Under the pieces are notes generated by a model. That model did not search any database. It had not been told where the DNA came from and saw only the letters and a program-made list of their open reading frames with translations. From Rhodoferax sp. OV413 (GTDB lineage: Bacteria; Pseudomonadota; Gammaproteobacteria; Burkholderiales; Burkholderiaceae_C), in NCBI GenBank assembly GCA_945861785.1, contig CAMAWD010000057.1, positions 1 through 42,059 of the forward strand: DNA of 42,059 bases. The letters are read 5' to 3'. Shown here one piece after another: positions 25,152-34,259 of this stretch; within the stretch, counting starts at the first letter, position 1; the number at the start of each line of letters is the position of its first letter. Both the position numbers and the translations under genes were made by a program.

Positions 25152-26860
25152 CGGCCCAGTCTCGCGTCTGTCAGTTCAGGAAAGTCGCTGTCAAAGAACT
25201 CAAGCTCGCCGCGGATACCTGCCTCCCTACGTGCAGCCTCCGTCTTACGAAGTTCAGTTCGACGGATCTTTCCGGACACAGTCTTGGGCAGTTCGCAGAA
25301 TTCAAGAATGCGAATCTTCTGATAGGGTGCCAATCGTGACTTCGCAAACGTCAGGATCGCTTGCGCTGTCTCACGACTCGCGGATACTCCGGGCTTCAAA
25401 ACGACGCAGGCTTTGGGAACGCACATTCGCATGGGATCTGGACTTTCCACTACAGCGGCCTCCGCTACATACTGGTGCTCGATTAAGGCGCTTTCCAATT
25501 CGAAAGGCGAGATGCGGTAATCCGAGCTCTTGAATACGTCATCCGTGCGTCCAACATACCAATAATAGCCGTCAGCATCCACGGAAGCTACATCGGCAGT
25601 GCCATAGTGTGTGCCACCGAGCGCGCGTCGGGTGCGTTCTTCATCTCCTGCGTAACCATCCATCACACCGGCTGGTCGAGGGTTCAGGCGTATCGAAATC
25701 TCGCCTTCAGTTGCAGGCAATCCGTCCATGTCGAGAAGGTCAATCTGATAGCCCGGCAACGGCCGCCCCATGGATCCATAACGCACCGGTTGGCCCGGTG
25801 GATTGCCAAGCATGGCCGTTGACTCAGTTTGACCGAATCCTTCGCGAATAATGAGCCCCCACGCGGCGTTCACCTGTTCAATCACTTCCGGATTAAGCGG
25901 CTCGCCGGCGCTGATGATCTCGCGCAACTTGATCGGGTACTTGGTCAGATTCTCAAGGATCATGGATCGCAGTGCGGTGGGCGGCGCGCAGAGCGTCGTG
26001 ATTCCGAAGCGAACCAAGGCATCCAGCGTTCTCGCAGCATCGAAGCGTCCCTGGTTGTAAATGAAGATAGTCGCGCCAACTGTCCATGGCGCGAAGAAGC
26101 AGCTCCAGGCATGTTTGGCCCAACCCGGCGAACTGATGTTGAAATGCACATCGTCCTCGCGCAAGCCGAGCCAATAGAGCGTGCTCAGGTGACCCACCGG
26201 GTAACTCCGTTGACTATGCATGACCATTTTTGCCTTGGAAGTCGTGCCGGACGTGAAATACAGCATGCACGGATCGGTGGCGAGTGTCGGAGCGTCTGGT
26301 GCGAAGGATTCTGGGGCTCGCGTGCTGTCCGCGTAGTCACTCCAGCCACGGACGGAAGCACCGCAAACAATGCGCAGGAAGCTGCCGGTAATTCCGTCAA
26401 ATTTGGGGCAACAAATGGCGTCGACAATAACGGCCCGCATCCCCCCCCGCTCGATGCGGTCGGCAAGGTCGGACTCTGACAACAGGGTCGTCGCCGGACT
26501 CAGCACAGCACCGAGCTTCATCGCGGCAAGCATTATTTCCCATAATTCAACACGGTTCGGCAACATCACAAGCAGTCGATCGCCTCGGCGAATGCCCATG
26601 TCGCGCAGGTAGTTCGCAGCGCGATTCGAGGCGCGACACAGGTCATCAAAGGTTCGACTTACCTCTGATCCTGAGTCGTCAACAATCCAAAGGGCCTTGC
26701 GTGAGTTACCTTGGGCAAGTGGATCGAAGTGGTCGAGTGCCCAGTTGAATTCGGGCAGATCTGGCCACTTGAATTTTTCGTAAGCGACGGCGTAGTCTTC
26801 TCTGTGCTTGAGGAGCAGGTCGCGCGCGGACCGAAATTCTGCTGTCGCGTTATAGGTCAT
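25148..26860 (-). CDS. AMP-dependent acyl-CoA synthetase, medium-chain (MACS)-like
   Basis: A 570-residue cytosolic ligase that would activate an acid to its CoA thioester through an acyl-AMP. The P-loop YFTSGTTSKAKMVMHS (201-216) has Lys at the usual positions. GFGQTEST, YWYVGRTDDVFKSSDYRISP and the catalytic Lys531 in PKTVSGKIRR are all present. It most resembles medium-chain or aryl acid synthetases. AAGGGA lies just before ATG 26860. It probably forms a minus-strand unit with the GntR regulator, 108 bp upstream. It likely activates the acid imported by the neighbouring transporter (inference). Confidence 0.92.
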   Translation of the reverse strand: MTYNATAEFRSARDLLLKHREDYAVAYEKFKWPDLPEFNWALDHFDPLAQGNSRKALWIVDDSGSEVSRTFDDLCRASNRAANYLRDMGIRRGDRLLVMLPNRVELWEIMLAAMKLGAVLSPATTLLSESDLADRIERGGMRAVIVDAICCPKFDGITGSFLRIVCGASVRGWSDYADSTRAPESFAPDAPTLATDPCMLYFTSGTTSKAKMVMHSQRSYPVGHLSTLYWLGLREDDVHFNISSPGWAKHAWSCFFAPWTVGATIFIYNQGRFDAARTLDALVRFGITTLCAPPTALRSMILENLTKYPIKLREIISAGEPLNPEVIEQVNAAWGLIIREGFGQTESTAMLGNPPGQPVRYGSMGRPLPGYQIDLLDMDGLPATEGEISIRLNPRPAGVMDGYAGDEERTRRALGGTHYGTADVASVDADGYYWYVGRTDDVFKSSDYRISPFELESALIEHQYVAEAAVVESPDPMRMCVPKACVVLKPGVSASRETAQAILTFAKSRLAPYQKIRILEFCELPKTVSGKIRRTELRKTEAARREAGIRGELEFFDSDFPELTDARLGR

Positions 26861-26968
26861 CTCGTCCCTTTCAATTTCGAAGGAGTTTCGGCGCGACGAT
26901 TGATCACAATGGTTGACCGTTCAGCGAACAGCAGCATGATCACGGTTGGCTCGCGGGCAGCGCAATGT

Positions 26969-27685
26969 TTAGAGTGTGACCACTTTAGGCGCCACCGGCT
27001 CCACACTTTGGCGATAAGCCTGCACGTGCCGCTGCATGCGCCTTCGCGCCGTCTCGACGTCGCGTGCCACGATCGCTTCCTGAATGCGATTGGCTGCATG
27101 CACAACAGCCTCTCGTATCTCCGTGGAGGCGAAGCCCGCGACATGAGGATCGAGAAGGCCGGGGCTGACTGCGTCGTACAGCGCGATGAGTACGTGGTTA
27201 TGGCTTGCATGGGCGATCAGTTCATGCCAGCGCATGTTGACGGCCAGGAAGCGTTTGGTCCCGGTGGTCGTTCGCAACTTCTCCAACTGCGCTTTGAACA
27301 GCACGACGTCCTGCTCGGTGTGGTGAAGTGCGGCCAATGCGGCAAGGCTCGGCTCAAGTGTCTCCATGGTCTCCATCAGCATGGAAAACTCCACCTGATG
27401 GCCGCGAATGAAGAACTCAAGGGAGTTGCGTACGAGCTCGGCGCCAGGACGCACGGCGCGGCGACCCTGCCCGCGTCCCACCTTCGTCGACACCAGGCCT
27501 TGCGCCTCAAGGACCCGCAGTGCTTCGCGCACCGAGCCACGGCTGAGTCCCGATCGTTCCACCAATTCCAGCTCGTTGGGCAGGGCGCCTCCAGAAGCGA
27601 TTTCACCGCTCAAGATCTGCTCACGCAGTGCGGCGGCCAGAGCCTCGTAGCGCTTCTCCACGCGGATATCGTCAATTTTGCCCAT
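26969..27685 (-). CDS. GntR-family transcriptional regulator, FadR/FCD subfamily
   Basis: A 238-residue regulator. The N-terminal winged helix (about 12-72) includes LREQILSGEIASGGALPNELELVERSGLSRGSVREALRVLEAQG-type segments, and an all-helical FCD ligand domain follows. FCD metal-site His residues are visible (NMRWHELI, REAVVHAAN, RRMQRHV), with Asn in place of the common Asp in the first. Start ATG 27685 has GGGAGA close upstream, better than the in-frame ATG at 27706. It is divergent from the AtuA-like operon and cotranscribed with the ligase. It is the likely repressor of both and perhaps of the transporter. Confidence 0.92.
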   Translation of the reverse strand: MGKIDDIRVEKRYEALAAALREQILSGEIASGGALPNELELVERSGLSRGSVREALRVLEAQGLVSTKVGRGQGRRAVRPGAELVRNSLEFFIRGHQVEFSMLMETMETLEPSLAALAALHHTEQDVVLFKAQLEKLRTTTGTKRFLAVNMRWHELIAHASHNHVLIALYDAVSPGLLDPHVAGFASTEIREAVVHAANRIQEAIVARDVETARRRMQRHVQAYRQSVEPVAPKVVTL

Positions 27686-27812
27686 GGTGTCTCCCTGGAA
27701 CTTCATCTACAGCGCCAGCACGCCCGGTAGGTGACTTTCGCTCGGACTATAGCACCCGGAAATCGAAAACTTAATGTTGGACGGTTTAACAAAAAACCGA
27801 TTTGTAAAATGT

Positions 27813-27841
27813 TTGACAATATGATGTATTGGTGATTCAAT
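27813..27841 (+). promoter_or_regulatory. Putative promoter of the AtuA-carboxylase operon
   Basis: TTGACA (27813-27818) and TTCAAT (27836-27841) are spaced by 17 bp in an AT-rich intergenic patch next to the divergent regulator gene. AATGTTTGACAA here and AATGTTGGACGG about 36 bp upstream look like repeated regulator half-sites. Confidence 0.4.
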
Positions 27842-27885
27842 TCCCATCGAGAAGTCCGTCGATGACGGAAAACCAGGAGACATGC

Positions 27886-28074
27886 ATGAGTTCTGCCGTC
27901 CAGGGCTTGCGAACACCCGCAGCATCCCAAAGCCTCCGCCCAGCGACGCGCCGTTCAGGCTGGTCAAGCTATGGCGGTCTTGGCCTTCGCATCGACCGCG
28001 ATCCATTCAATGCTTGCTTGCTTTTCGCCGCTCAACAACGGCGCCGTGGTGGCCCAATGGAGGGTGCGAAGTGA
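27886..28074 (+). CDS. Possible 62-residue leader protein coupled to the AtuA-like gene
   Basis: ATG 27886 has AGGAG (27875-27879) six bases upstream. The frame MSSAVQGLRTPAASQSL... ends in a TGA that overlaps the GTG start of the next gene (GTGA), a typical coupling arrangement. The product is Ser/Arg/Gly-rich with no family I recognise. It may be a translated leader, a small protein, or chance. The next gene's frame is also open back to 27882. Confidence 0.35.
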   Translation: MSSAVQGLRTPAASQSLRPATRRSGWSSYGGLGLRIDRDPFNACLLFAAQQRRRGGPMEGAK

Positions 28075-29873
28075 AGTCAGAAGTCAAAATTGGATGCTGG
28101 GCCGCGTTCTGGGGAGACACTGACCGCGCCATTGGCCAACTTCTTACCGTTCCACACCTCGACTACCTGGTGGCGGACTACCTGTCGGAGATCACCATGG
28201 CGTTGCTCGCGCGAGCCCACGCCAAGGATCCCGCGACCGGATACGTGCCAGACGCACTACAAGCATTGACTAAGGTCTTGGGAGAGATCGCTCGTCGCGG
28301 GATCAAGGTCGTGACCAACGCAGGAGCTCTGAACCCTTCTGCTTGCGCCGAAGCGCTCCGTGCCGCTATCGGTGCCGCCGGATTGCCTCTCCGAGTTGCT
28401 GCCGTGGTCGGCGACAACTTGTTGTCGCGTGCCTCCGACATCGTCAACGAATCCTCTCGCGACATGTTCACCGACGAAAAAATTCCTTCGTCGCTTGGCT
28501 CGTTAAACGCCTACGTAGGCGCATTTCCGATTGCCCAAGCGCTGGGAGCTGGCGCCGACATTGTCATTGCTGGACGCTGCGTAGACGCAGCCGTAGTGCT
28601 CGGCCCGCTGATACATGAATTCGGCTGGAAGACCACAGACTACGACCTGCTGTCTGCGGGCGCCCTGGCGGGGCACATCATCGAGTGCGGTCCGCAGTGT
28701 ACGGGCGGCAACCATACCGACTGGGACCGTGTTCCTGGATGGGACGACATCGGCTATCCGATCGCCACAGTCGGCTCTGATGGCACCATCGAAGTAAGCA
28801 AGCCCGATGGAACTGGCGGCCTTGTTAGCCGCGCCACGGTGGGAGAACAAATTCTTTATGAGATTGGCGACCCAGGCGCCTATTTGTTGCCCGACGTCAC
28901 ATGCGACTGGCGTAGCGTTCAGGTAAACCCTTCGGGAATCGACCGTGTTCGTGTCTCTGGTGCAGTTGGAACCGCGCCTACAGACACCTACAAGGCCACA
29001 TGCACAGTGACGGATGGATTTCGCGTGATGTCTACAGCCATGTTCGCTGGCATGGATGCATCTGGCCGTGCCCGTCGAGCAGGGCACGCGGCGGTGGCGC
29101 GTGCCCAACGGCTGATGCTTGCGGATGGGTTGGGTGGCCCCACTGAGACGTCGGTCGAGGTCATCGGTGCGGGTGCCACCTCGGCGGATGCCACATTGCG
29201 TACGACCGATGAAGTTGTCTTGAAGGTTGGCCTTCGGCATCGAAACAAGGATGCCCTGGAAATCTTCTCCAAGGAGTTCGCAACCATGGGACTGGTGGCG
29301 CAGGGCCTTACCGGCCTTTTCGCCGGTCGTGCGCGTGTTGCACCCGTCTATAAGGTTCTACACCTGTTGGTGTCGAAGTCCAAGGTGCCGCTGCGTATTG
29401 AAATGGGGGGCACCGCCTCGCCAGCCGACGTCTTTCTTGGCTCGCCCGATGCAGTGATCGCGACGCCGCAAATGGCAGAGCCGACCGCCACACGGCATGG
29501 TGAAGGTACCGTGATCGTGCCGTTGCGCGCAATCGCATGGGCACGCAGCGGCGACAAAGGTGACAAAGCCAACATCGGAGTCATCGCACGGCGACCTGAA
29601 TTCGTCGCCATCTTGCGCGAGCAAGTCACATGTGCTCGTGTCACCGAGATGTTCCGGCACTACCTGAAGGGGCCGGTACGGCGCTGGGAATTGCCGGGTC
29701 AGAACGCAATCAACCTGTTGCTCGACGCGGTTCTGGGTGGCGCGGGCGGAACGTCCACGCTGCGGTATGACCCGCAGGGCAAATCCTATGCCGCAATGCT
29801 CCTGGCGATGTCGGTATCCGTACCTTCCAGTTGGGACCATCAGGGCCTGTTGGGATTCGAGACAGTTCCATGA
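28071..29873 (+). CDS. AtuA-like protein (DUF1446 domain plus C-terminal AtuA domain)
   Basis: A 600-residue cytosolic protein. In Pseudomonas, AtuA is encoded with geranyl-CoA carboxylase for acyclic terpene degradation, but its reaction is not established. Family features are the N-terminus VKIGCWAAFWGDT, VVTNAGALNPSACAEAL, ADIVIAGRCVDAAVVLGPLIHEF, LSAGALAGHIIECGPQCTGG and, near the C-terminus, ARSGDKGDKANIGVIARR. The length equals AtuA's usual ~590. GTG 28071 with GGAGG seven bases before it is preferred over the extended frame from 27882, which adds an unfamiliar basic stretch. It overlaps the biotin carboxylase start (ATGA). Confidence 0.87.
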   Translation: MKSEVKIGCWAAFWGDTDRAIGQLLTVPHLDYLVADYLSEITMALLARAHAKDPATGYVPDALQALTKVLGEIARRGIKVVTNAGALNPSACAEALRAAIGAAGLPLRVAAVVGDNLLSRASDIVNESSRDMFTDEKIPSSLGSLNAYVGAFPIAQALGAGADIVIAGRCVDAAVVLGPLIHEFGWKTTDYDLLSAGALAGHIIECGPQCTGGNHTDWDRVPGWDDIGYPIATVGSDGTIEVSKPDGTGGLVSRATVGEQILYEIGDPGAYLLPDVTCDWRSVQVNPSGIDRVRVSGAVGTAPTDTYKATCTVTDGFRVMSTAMFAGMDASGRARRAGHAAVARAQRLMLADGLGGPTETSVEVIGAGATSADATLRTTDEVVLKVGLRHRNKDALEIFSKEFATMGLVAQGLTGLFAGRARVAPVYKVLHLLVSKSKVPLRIEMGGTASPADVFLGSPDAVIATPQMAEPTATRHGEGTVIVPLRAIAWARSGDKGDKANIGVIARRPEFVAILREQVTCARVTEMFRHYLKGPVRRWELPGQNAINLLLDAVLGGAGGTSTLRYDPQGKSYAAMLLAMSVSVPSSWDHQGLLGFETVP

Positions 29874-31363
29874 GCCAACCAGCGCCACTCTTTTCCAAGG
29901 TTCTCGTCGCCAACCGCGGCGAGATTGCTCTGCGCATCATGCGCACCCTGCGGCGGCTGGGTATTGCCAGCGCAATCGTGTACCACGATGTCGACCGCGA
30001 CGGCCCTGCCGTGCGTGATGCCGACGAAGCCATCCGCATCAGCGGTGAGCCACCTGTTTCCGCCTACTTGGACATCGCGCAGATCATTGCCGCTGCAAAG
30101 GCAGTTGGCGCCGAGGCGATCCATCCCGGCTTTGGGTTTCTCTCAGAAAAGGCAGCATTCGCCGAGGCGGTTATCGCCGCTGGGCTGGTGTTCATCGGGC
30201 CAACGCCCGCCGCCATCCGTGCAATGGGCGACAAGATTGAGTCCAAACACTTGGCCAGGAAGGCGGGCGTGACGACGGTTCCAGGATCTCTGGAGGCGCT
30301 GGAATCCGGCGACGAGGCAGTGGCTGTCGCCGACAAGATCGGTTATCCGGTGTTGCTTAAGGCCAGTGCCGGTGGTGGTGGCAAGGGAATGCGTATCGCC
30401 AACAGCGCTCAAGAATGCAGAGACGGATTGATCCGTGCCAGCGCCGAGGCCAAGTCGGCATTTGGTGACGGGCGTGTTTTCATCGAGAAATACGTTGAGG
30501 AACCGCGGCACATCGAAATCCAGGTGCTGGCCGACTCCTTCGGTAACGTCGTCCATCTCGGTGAGCGCGAGTGCTCCATCCAGCGCCGTTATCAGAAGGT
30601 CGTCGAAGAGGCTCCCTCCCCGTTCATAGATGCGGAAACACGCGCGAGCATGGGGGAGCAGGCCTGCGCACTCGCACGGGCCGTTGGCTATACCTCCGCT
30701 GGAACGGTCGAAATGGTTGTGGACAAACACCGCAACTTCTATTTCCTGGAAATGAACACGCGGCTGCAGGTGGAGCACCCTGTCACTGAAATGACCACCG
30801 GCATCGACATTGTGGAGCAGCAGTTGAGAGTGGCTGCGGGTGAGGCGTTACCGTTCACGCAACAGGACATCAAGCTCAAAGGTAACGCCATCGAAGTGCG
30901 AATCTATGCGGAAGACGCAGATTCCGGCTACCTGCCTGCCACAGGAAAACTATTCAAAGTCCGGTTTCCAAGCGGTGAAGGTATCCGCGTCGACCATGGC
31001 GTGGTCGAGGGGCAGGAAATCGGTGCGGCTTTCGACCCGATGATCGCCAAGCTAATTACCTACGGTGCCAGCCGTGAGGAAGCGATTGAGCGCATGTGTC
31101 GTGCTCTGGAAGAAACCATTTTGCTGGGGCCGATCACAAACACAGACTTTCTGAGGCGCGTGGTCGGGCACCCGGAATTCAAAGCTGGCCGCATTCACAC
31201 CGGCTTTCTTGAATTGCACAAAGAGTCATTGATTGCGATCGATCCGACGCCAGAGCAAAAAAAGCTGCTACTCGCCGCGGCTGCGCTGTCCCACCCAGAC
31301 TTCGATTTCCGATTCGCGACGCCGGAACCATTGGCCACCATGGGCGACTGGAGAACCCGATGA
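29870..31363 (+). CDS. Biotin carboxylase subunit of an acyl-CoA carboxylase
   Basis: A 497-residue ATP-grasp enzyme that carboxylates biotin. VLVANRGEIALRIMRT is at the N-terminus, the ATP loop KASAGGGGKGMR at about 164-175, and RHIEIQVLAD and EMNTRLQVEHPVTE (294-307) with catalytic residues follow, then the biotin carboxylase C-terminal domain (EVRIYAEDADSGYLPATG). The protein ends where a methylcrotonyl/geranyl-CoA carboxylase alpha chain would continue into linker and biotin domains. These are encoded by the next gene instead. ATG 29870 overlaps the preceding stop, and the stop overlaps the next ATG. All catalytic motifs look intact. Confidence 0.93.
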   Translation: MSQPAPLFSKVLVANRGEIALRIMRTLRRLGIASAIVYHDVDRDGPAVRDADEAIRISGEPPVSAYLDIAQIIAAAKAVGAEAIHPGFGFLSEKAAFAEAVIAAGLVFIGPTPAAIRAMGDKIESKHLARKAGVTTVPGSLEALESGDEAVAVADKIGYPVLLKASAGGGGKGMRIANSAQECRDGLIRASAEAKSAFGDGRVFIEKYVEEPRHIEIQVLADSFGNVVHLGERECSIQRRYQKVVEEAPSPFIDAETRASMGEQACALARAVGYTSAGTVEMVVDKHRNFYFLEMNTRLQVEHPVTEMTTGIDIVEQQLRVAAGEALPFTQQDIKLKGNAIEVRIYAEDADSGYLPATGKLFKVRFPSGEGIRVDHGVVEGQEIGAAFDPMIAKLITYGASREEAIERMCRALEETILLGPITNTDFLRRVVGHPEFKAGRIHTGFLELHKESLIAIDPTPEQKKLLLAAAALSHPDFDFRFATPEPLATMGDWRTR

Positions 31364-31866
31364 CATTCAGGGACGTTTCGATCAATGGCGGTGTGCCCAA
31401 CAACGTGGGGCTGACCCGCGGCGGCAAGCGCTCCCGCATATGGTTCGGCGCCTCATGTCTTGAGGCTGCGCGCGCAACGGTGGGTCAGAACTGGGAAGTC
31501 GAGGTCGACGGTCTGTCGACCCATGTTGCCCTGGTAGTGGACAAGGACATGGTACTGATCCATGCATTCGGCCGCACATGGCGCGTCAGCGTGACGGATC
31601 CGGCCGAGCGTGCATTGCGGACCGGTGACCAGTCGGATGTTGCCAAGGCACCGATGCCAGGCGTCGCGATCAGCGTGATGGTGAGCCCGGGTCAGGCGGT
31701 GATCGACGGACAACCCATGGTCATCATCGAGAGCATGAAGATGCAGACGGAAATAATCGCCGGTCGGGATGGCATTGTCGACACCGTGCATGCTCGCGTA
31801 GGAGAGTCGTTTTCATTGGGCGCAACGTTGGTCTCGCTCGTTCCCCTGACAACGGAAGGTAGTTGA
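31360..31866 (+). CDS. Biotin carboxyl carrier protein of the acyl-CoA carboxylase
   Basis: A 168-residue protein. Residues 1-90 resemble the linker (BT-like) region of alpha chains, and residues 95-163 form a biotinyl domain. The biotin attachment site is Lys127 in IIESMKMQTE, preceded by KAPMPGVAISVMVSPGQAV. Together with the 497-residue biotin carboxylase it totals 665, close to the single AtuF-type alpha chain, so the two genes look like a split alpha subunit. ATG 31360 overlaps the previous stop. Confidence 0.92.
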   Translation: MTFRDVSINGGVPNNVGLTRGGKRSRIWFGASCLEAARATVGQNWEVEVDGLSTHVALVVDKDMVLIHAFGRTWRVSVTDPAERALRTGDQSDVAKAPMPGVAISVMVSPGQAVIDGQPMVIIESMKMQTEIIAGRDGIVDTVHARVGESFSLGATLVSLVPLTTEGS

Positions 31867-31867
31867 G

Positions 31868-33469
31868 ATGCAGCGTCTTCATTCACATGTCATTTCTACC
31901 TCGGACGCATTCCGGGAGAACCGCGCGCATAACCTGAAACTCGCCGAACAGTTGCATCAGCGACTAAACGACGCCCGGTACAAGCGCCCACAACGCGCCT
32001 TCGATCTGCTTGCGGAGCGAAACAAGCTGACGGTCAGGGCGCGCTTGGACTTGCTGCTTGACCCAGGAACGCCATTCTTGGAACTGTCGCCGCTGGCTGC
32101 CTGTGAAGCCTACGACGGAACCGCACCACAGGCCGTGATCGTGACTGGCATCGGCGTGATCAATGGCCGCGAAGTCGTGGTGACAGCAGGGGACAGCACG
32201 ATCAAGGGAGGGTCGTGGTATCCGCTCACGATCAAAAAGCTGATCCGGGCCATGGATATTGCAATCGAGAATCGCCTGCCCATGGTTCACCTGATCGACT
32301 CCGGCGGGGCGTATCTGCCTCTGCAGGACGACATCTATTCGATGGGGGGTGCGGTCTACTACAACCAGTGTCGCATGAGCGCAATGGGCATTCAACAAAT
32401 TGGGCTTGTGCTGGGACCTTGCACGGCCGGTGGAGCTTATCTCCCCACACTGTGCGATATCTCGATCATCGTTCGCAAGACCGGCTTCATCTTCCTGGCT
32501 GGCCCGCCACTCGTTAAAGCTGCAACAGGACAGGACGTGAGCGCTGAAGACCTTGGTGGCGCCGACATGCAGACCGCAGTTTCCGGTGTTGCAGACTACG
32601 CGGTCTCCTCGGAACAGGAGGGGCTTACGCTGGTACGCGAACTGGTGGGAAATTGGAGCCGTGGGCCCAAAGCAGACACGGATCGCCGCACCCCTGAACT
32701 GCCTTACTACGACCCGCAGGAACTCTACGGAATCATCCCGCGCGACACCAAGCGCCAGTTCGACATGCGCGAGGTCATCGCACGTATCGTCGATGGCAGC
32801 CGTTTCACCGAGTTCAAACCCAGTTATGGCGAGACTCTGGTAACGGGCTGGGCTTTCATTTGGGGCATGAAGGTTGGCATCCTGGGCAACAACGGCGTGT
32901 TATTCACCGATGCCGCCAACAAGGCCACCCAGTTCATGCAATTGTGCGACCGGGATGGCATCCCCTTGCTGTTCCTGCACAACGTGACCGGGTTCATGGT
33001 CGGCCAGGAATACGAACGTGGAGGCATCACCAAGAGCGGTGCCAGGATGCTGATGGTCCAGGCGAACGTCTCGGTGCCAAAGCTCTCGGTTTTTGTCAAT
33101 GCCTCGCAGGGCGCAGGGAACTATGCGATGACCGGCCGCGCCTGGCGTCCACGATTCCTTTTCGCCTGGCCGAACGCTCGCTCCGCGATCATGGGGCCCG
33201 AGCAGGCGGTCACCACCCTGACCGAAGTCCGAATCGCAAGCATGCGTCGCGAACAAGGAAGGGTGCCCACGCCCGAGGAGATCCAGGAAATCACGGCAGA
33301 CGTCGGCGACTATTTCGACCGCACCTCCGGCCCGTATCACATCACCTCGGAAGTGCGTGATGATGGCCTGATCGACATGGTGGATACGCGCAACAGCCTG
33401 GGCATGGCGCTGTCGGCTTCGCTCAACGCTCCGATTGTTCGCGCGCCAGGCGGAATTCTCAGAATCTAA
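31868..33469 (+). CDS. Carboxyltransferase (beta) subunit, methylcrotonyl/geranyl-CoA carboxylase-like
   Basis: A 533-residue crotonase-fold carboxyltransferase that transfers CO2 from biotin to an acyl-CoA. Conserved phrases include HLIDSGGAYLPLQ, YYNQCRMSAMGIQQIGLVLG, CTAGGAYLPTLCD, FIFLAGPPLVKAATGQDV and SAEDLGGADM in the N-half. The C-half has NNGVLFTDAANKATQFMQLC, FLHNVTGFMVGQEYERGGI and GAGNYAMTGRAW. These favour the MccB/AtuC group (gamma-carboxylation of 3-methyl-2-enoyl-CoAs) over propionyl-CoA carboxylase. GAAGG precedes the ATG by seven bases. The actual acyl substrate is not known. Confidence 0.9.
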   Translation: MQRLHSHVISTSDAFRENRAHNLKLAEQLHQRLNDARYKRPQRAFDLLAERNKLTVRARLDLLLDPGTPFLELSPLAACEAYDGTAPQAVIVTGIGVINGREVVVTAGDSTIKGGSWYPLTIKKLIRAMDIAIENRLPMVHLIDSGGAYLPLQDDIYSMGGAVYYNQCRMSAMGIQQIGLVLGPCTAGGAYLPTLCDISIIVRKTGFIFLAGPPLVKAATGQDVSAEDLGGADMQTAVSGVADYAVSSEQEGLTLVRELVGNWSRGPKADTDRRTPELPYYDPQELYGIIPRDTKRQFDMREVIARIVDGSRFTEFKPSYGETLVTGWAFIWGMKVGILGNNGVLFTDAANKATQFMQLCDRDGIPLLFLHNVTGFMVGQEYERGGITKSGARMLMVQANVSVPKLSVFVNASQGAGNYAMTGRAWRPRFLFAWPNARSAIMGPEQAVTTLTEVRIASMRREQGRVPTPEEIQEITADVGDYFDRTSGPYHITSEVRDDGLIDMVDTRNSLGMALSASLNAPIVRAPGGILRI

Positions 33470-33481
33470 AGGGAGATGGAT

Positions 33482-34246
33482 GTGACTCAAGAAATCTTGT
33501 ATGAGGTTCGCGAAGGCATAGCCTGGTTGACAATCAACCGGCCCGAAGCGCGCAATGCGATGAACAAGGCTGTGCGCGAGGGCATACGTGAGAAGGCTCA
33601 GGCCTTCGCGGACGATTCATCTGCTCAAGTCCTTGTCATCACCGCGTCGGGTGACAAGGCGTTCTCTGCCGGTGGCGATCTCAAAGAGATGGCTGGCACC
33701 CAAATGCAGATTCCTCCACGCGACTTTTTTGTGTACTTCAACCGGTCGTTGACAACTGACAAGCCGATCATCGCAGCCGTCAATGGCATGGCGTATGCAG
33801 GTGGGTTTCTACTGGCTCAGATGTGTGATCTGGTCATCTGTGCAGATCATGCCACTTTCGCGATCACGGAGGCGCGAGTCGGTCGCGGCTCGCCCTGGGC
33901 AGCGCCGCTCGCGTGGATTGTCGGGCCGCGGCTGGCCATGGAGTTGCTAACTACCGGGCAACCGATCTCTGCGCAGCGCGCCTACGAAGCTGGCTTCGTC
34001 AACAAGATCGTTCCGGGGACTGAGTTGTTGGCAGAAGCTGAGAGGATGGCACGTACCATTGCTGACAATGCGCCTTTGACTGTCCGCGCAGGGAAGAGGC
34101 TGGTATACGCCTCGGCGAGCCTGGGTTACCACGACATGTTCGAGGAGGGCCATCGCATCTATGAAGCCGCCTACATGAGCGACGACGGACTCGAAGGGCC
34201 GCTCGCGTTCAAGGAGCGTCGCAAGCCGGTCTGGAAGGGTCGCTAA
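33482..34246 (+). CDS. Enoyl-CoA hydratase/isomerase family protein, AtuE/LiuC-like position
   Basis: A 254-residue crotonase. Oxyanion-hole motif AFSAGGDLKEM (60-70) and AVNGMAYAGGF (99-109) are present, and ITEARVGRG (about 128-136) holds a candidate catalytic Glu. GTG 33482 is preferred over the in-frame ATG 33476, since the GGGAG directly abuts that ATG but is six bases from the GTG. Position after a carboxylase matches AtuE or LiuC, which hydrate the glutaconyl-CoA type product (inference from gene order). Family confident, reaction tentative. Confidence 0.9.
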   Translation: MTQEILYEVREGIAWLTINRPEARNAMNKAVREGIREKAQAFADDSSAQVLVITASGDKAFSAGGDLKEMAGTQMQIPPRDFFVYFNRSLTTDKPIIAAVNGMAYAGGFLLAQMCDLVICADHATFAITEARVGRGSPWAAPLAWIVGPRLAMELLTTGQPISAQRAYEAGFVNKIVPGTELLAEAERMARTIADNAPLTVRAGKRLVYASASLGYHDMFEEGHRIYEAAYMSDDGLEGPLAFKERRKPVWKGR

Positions 34247-34259
34247 GCAAATCCTTCGT

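Noticed and set aside
27882-28070. N-terminal extension of the AtuA-like protein
   Set aside because: The frame is open, but the 63 extra residues are Pro/Arg/Trp-rich and unlike the family. GTG 28071 has a better ribosome site.
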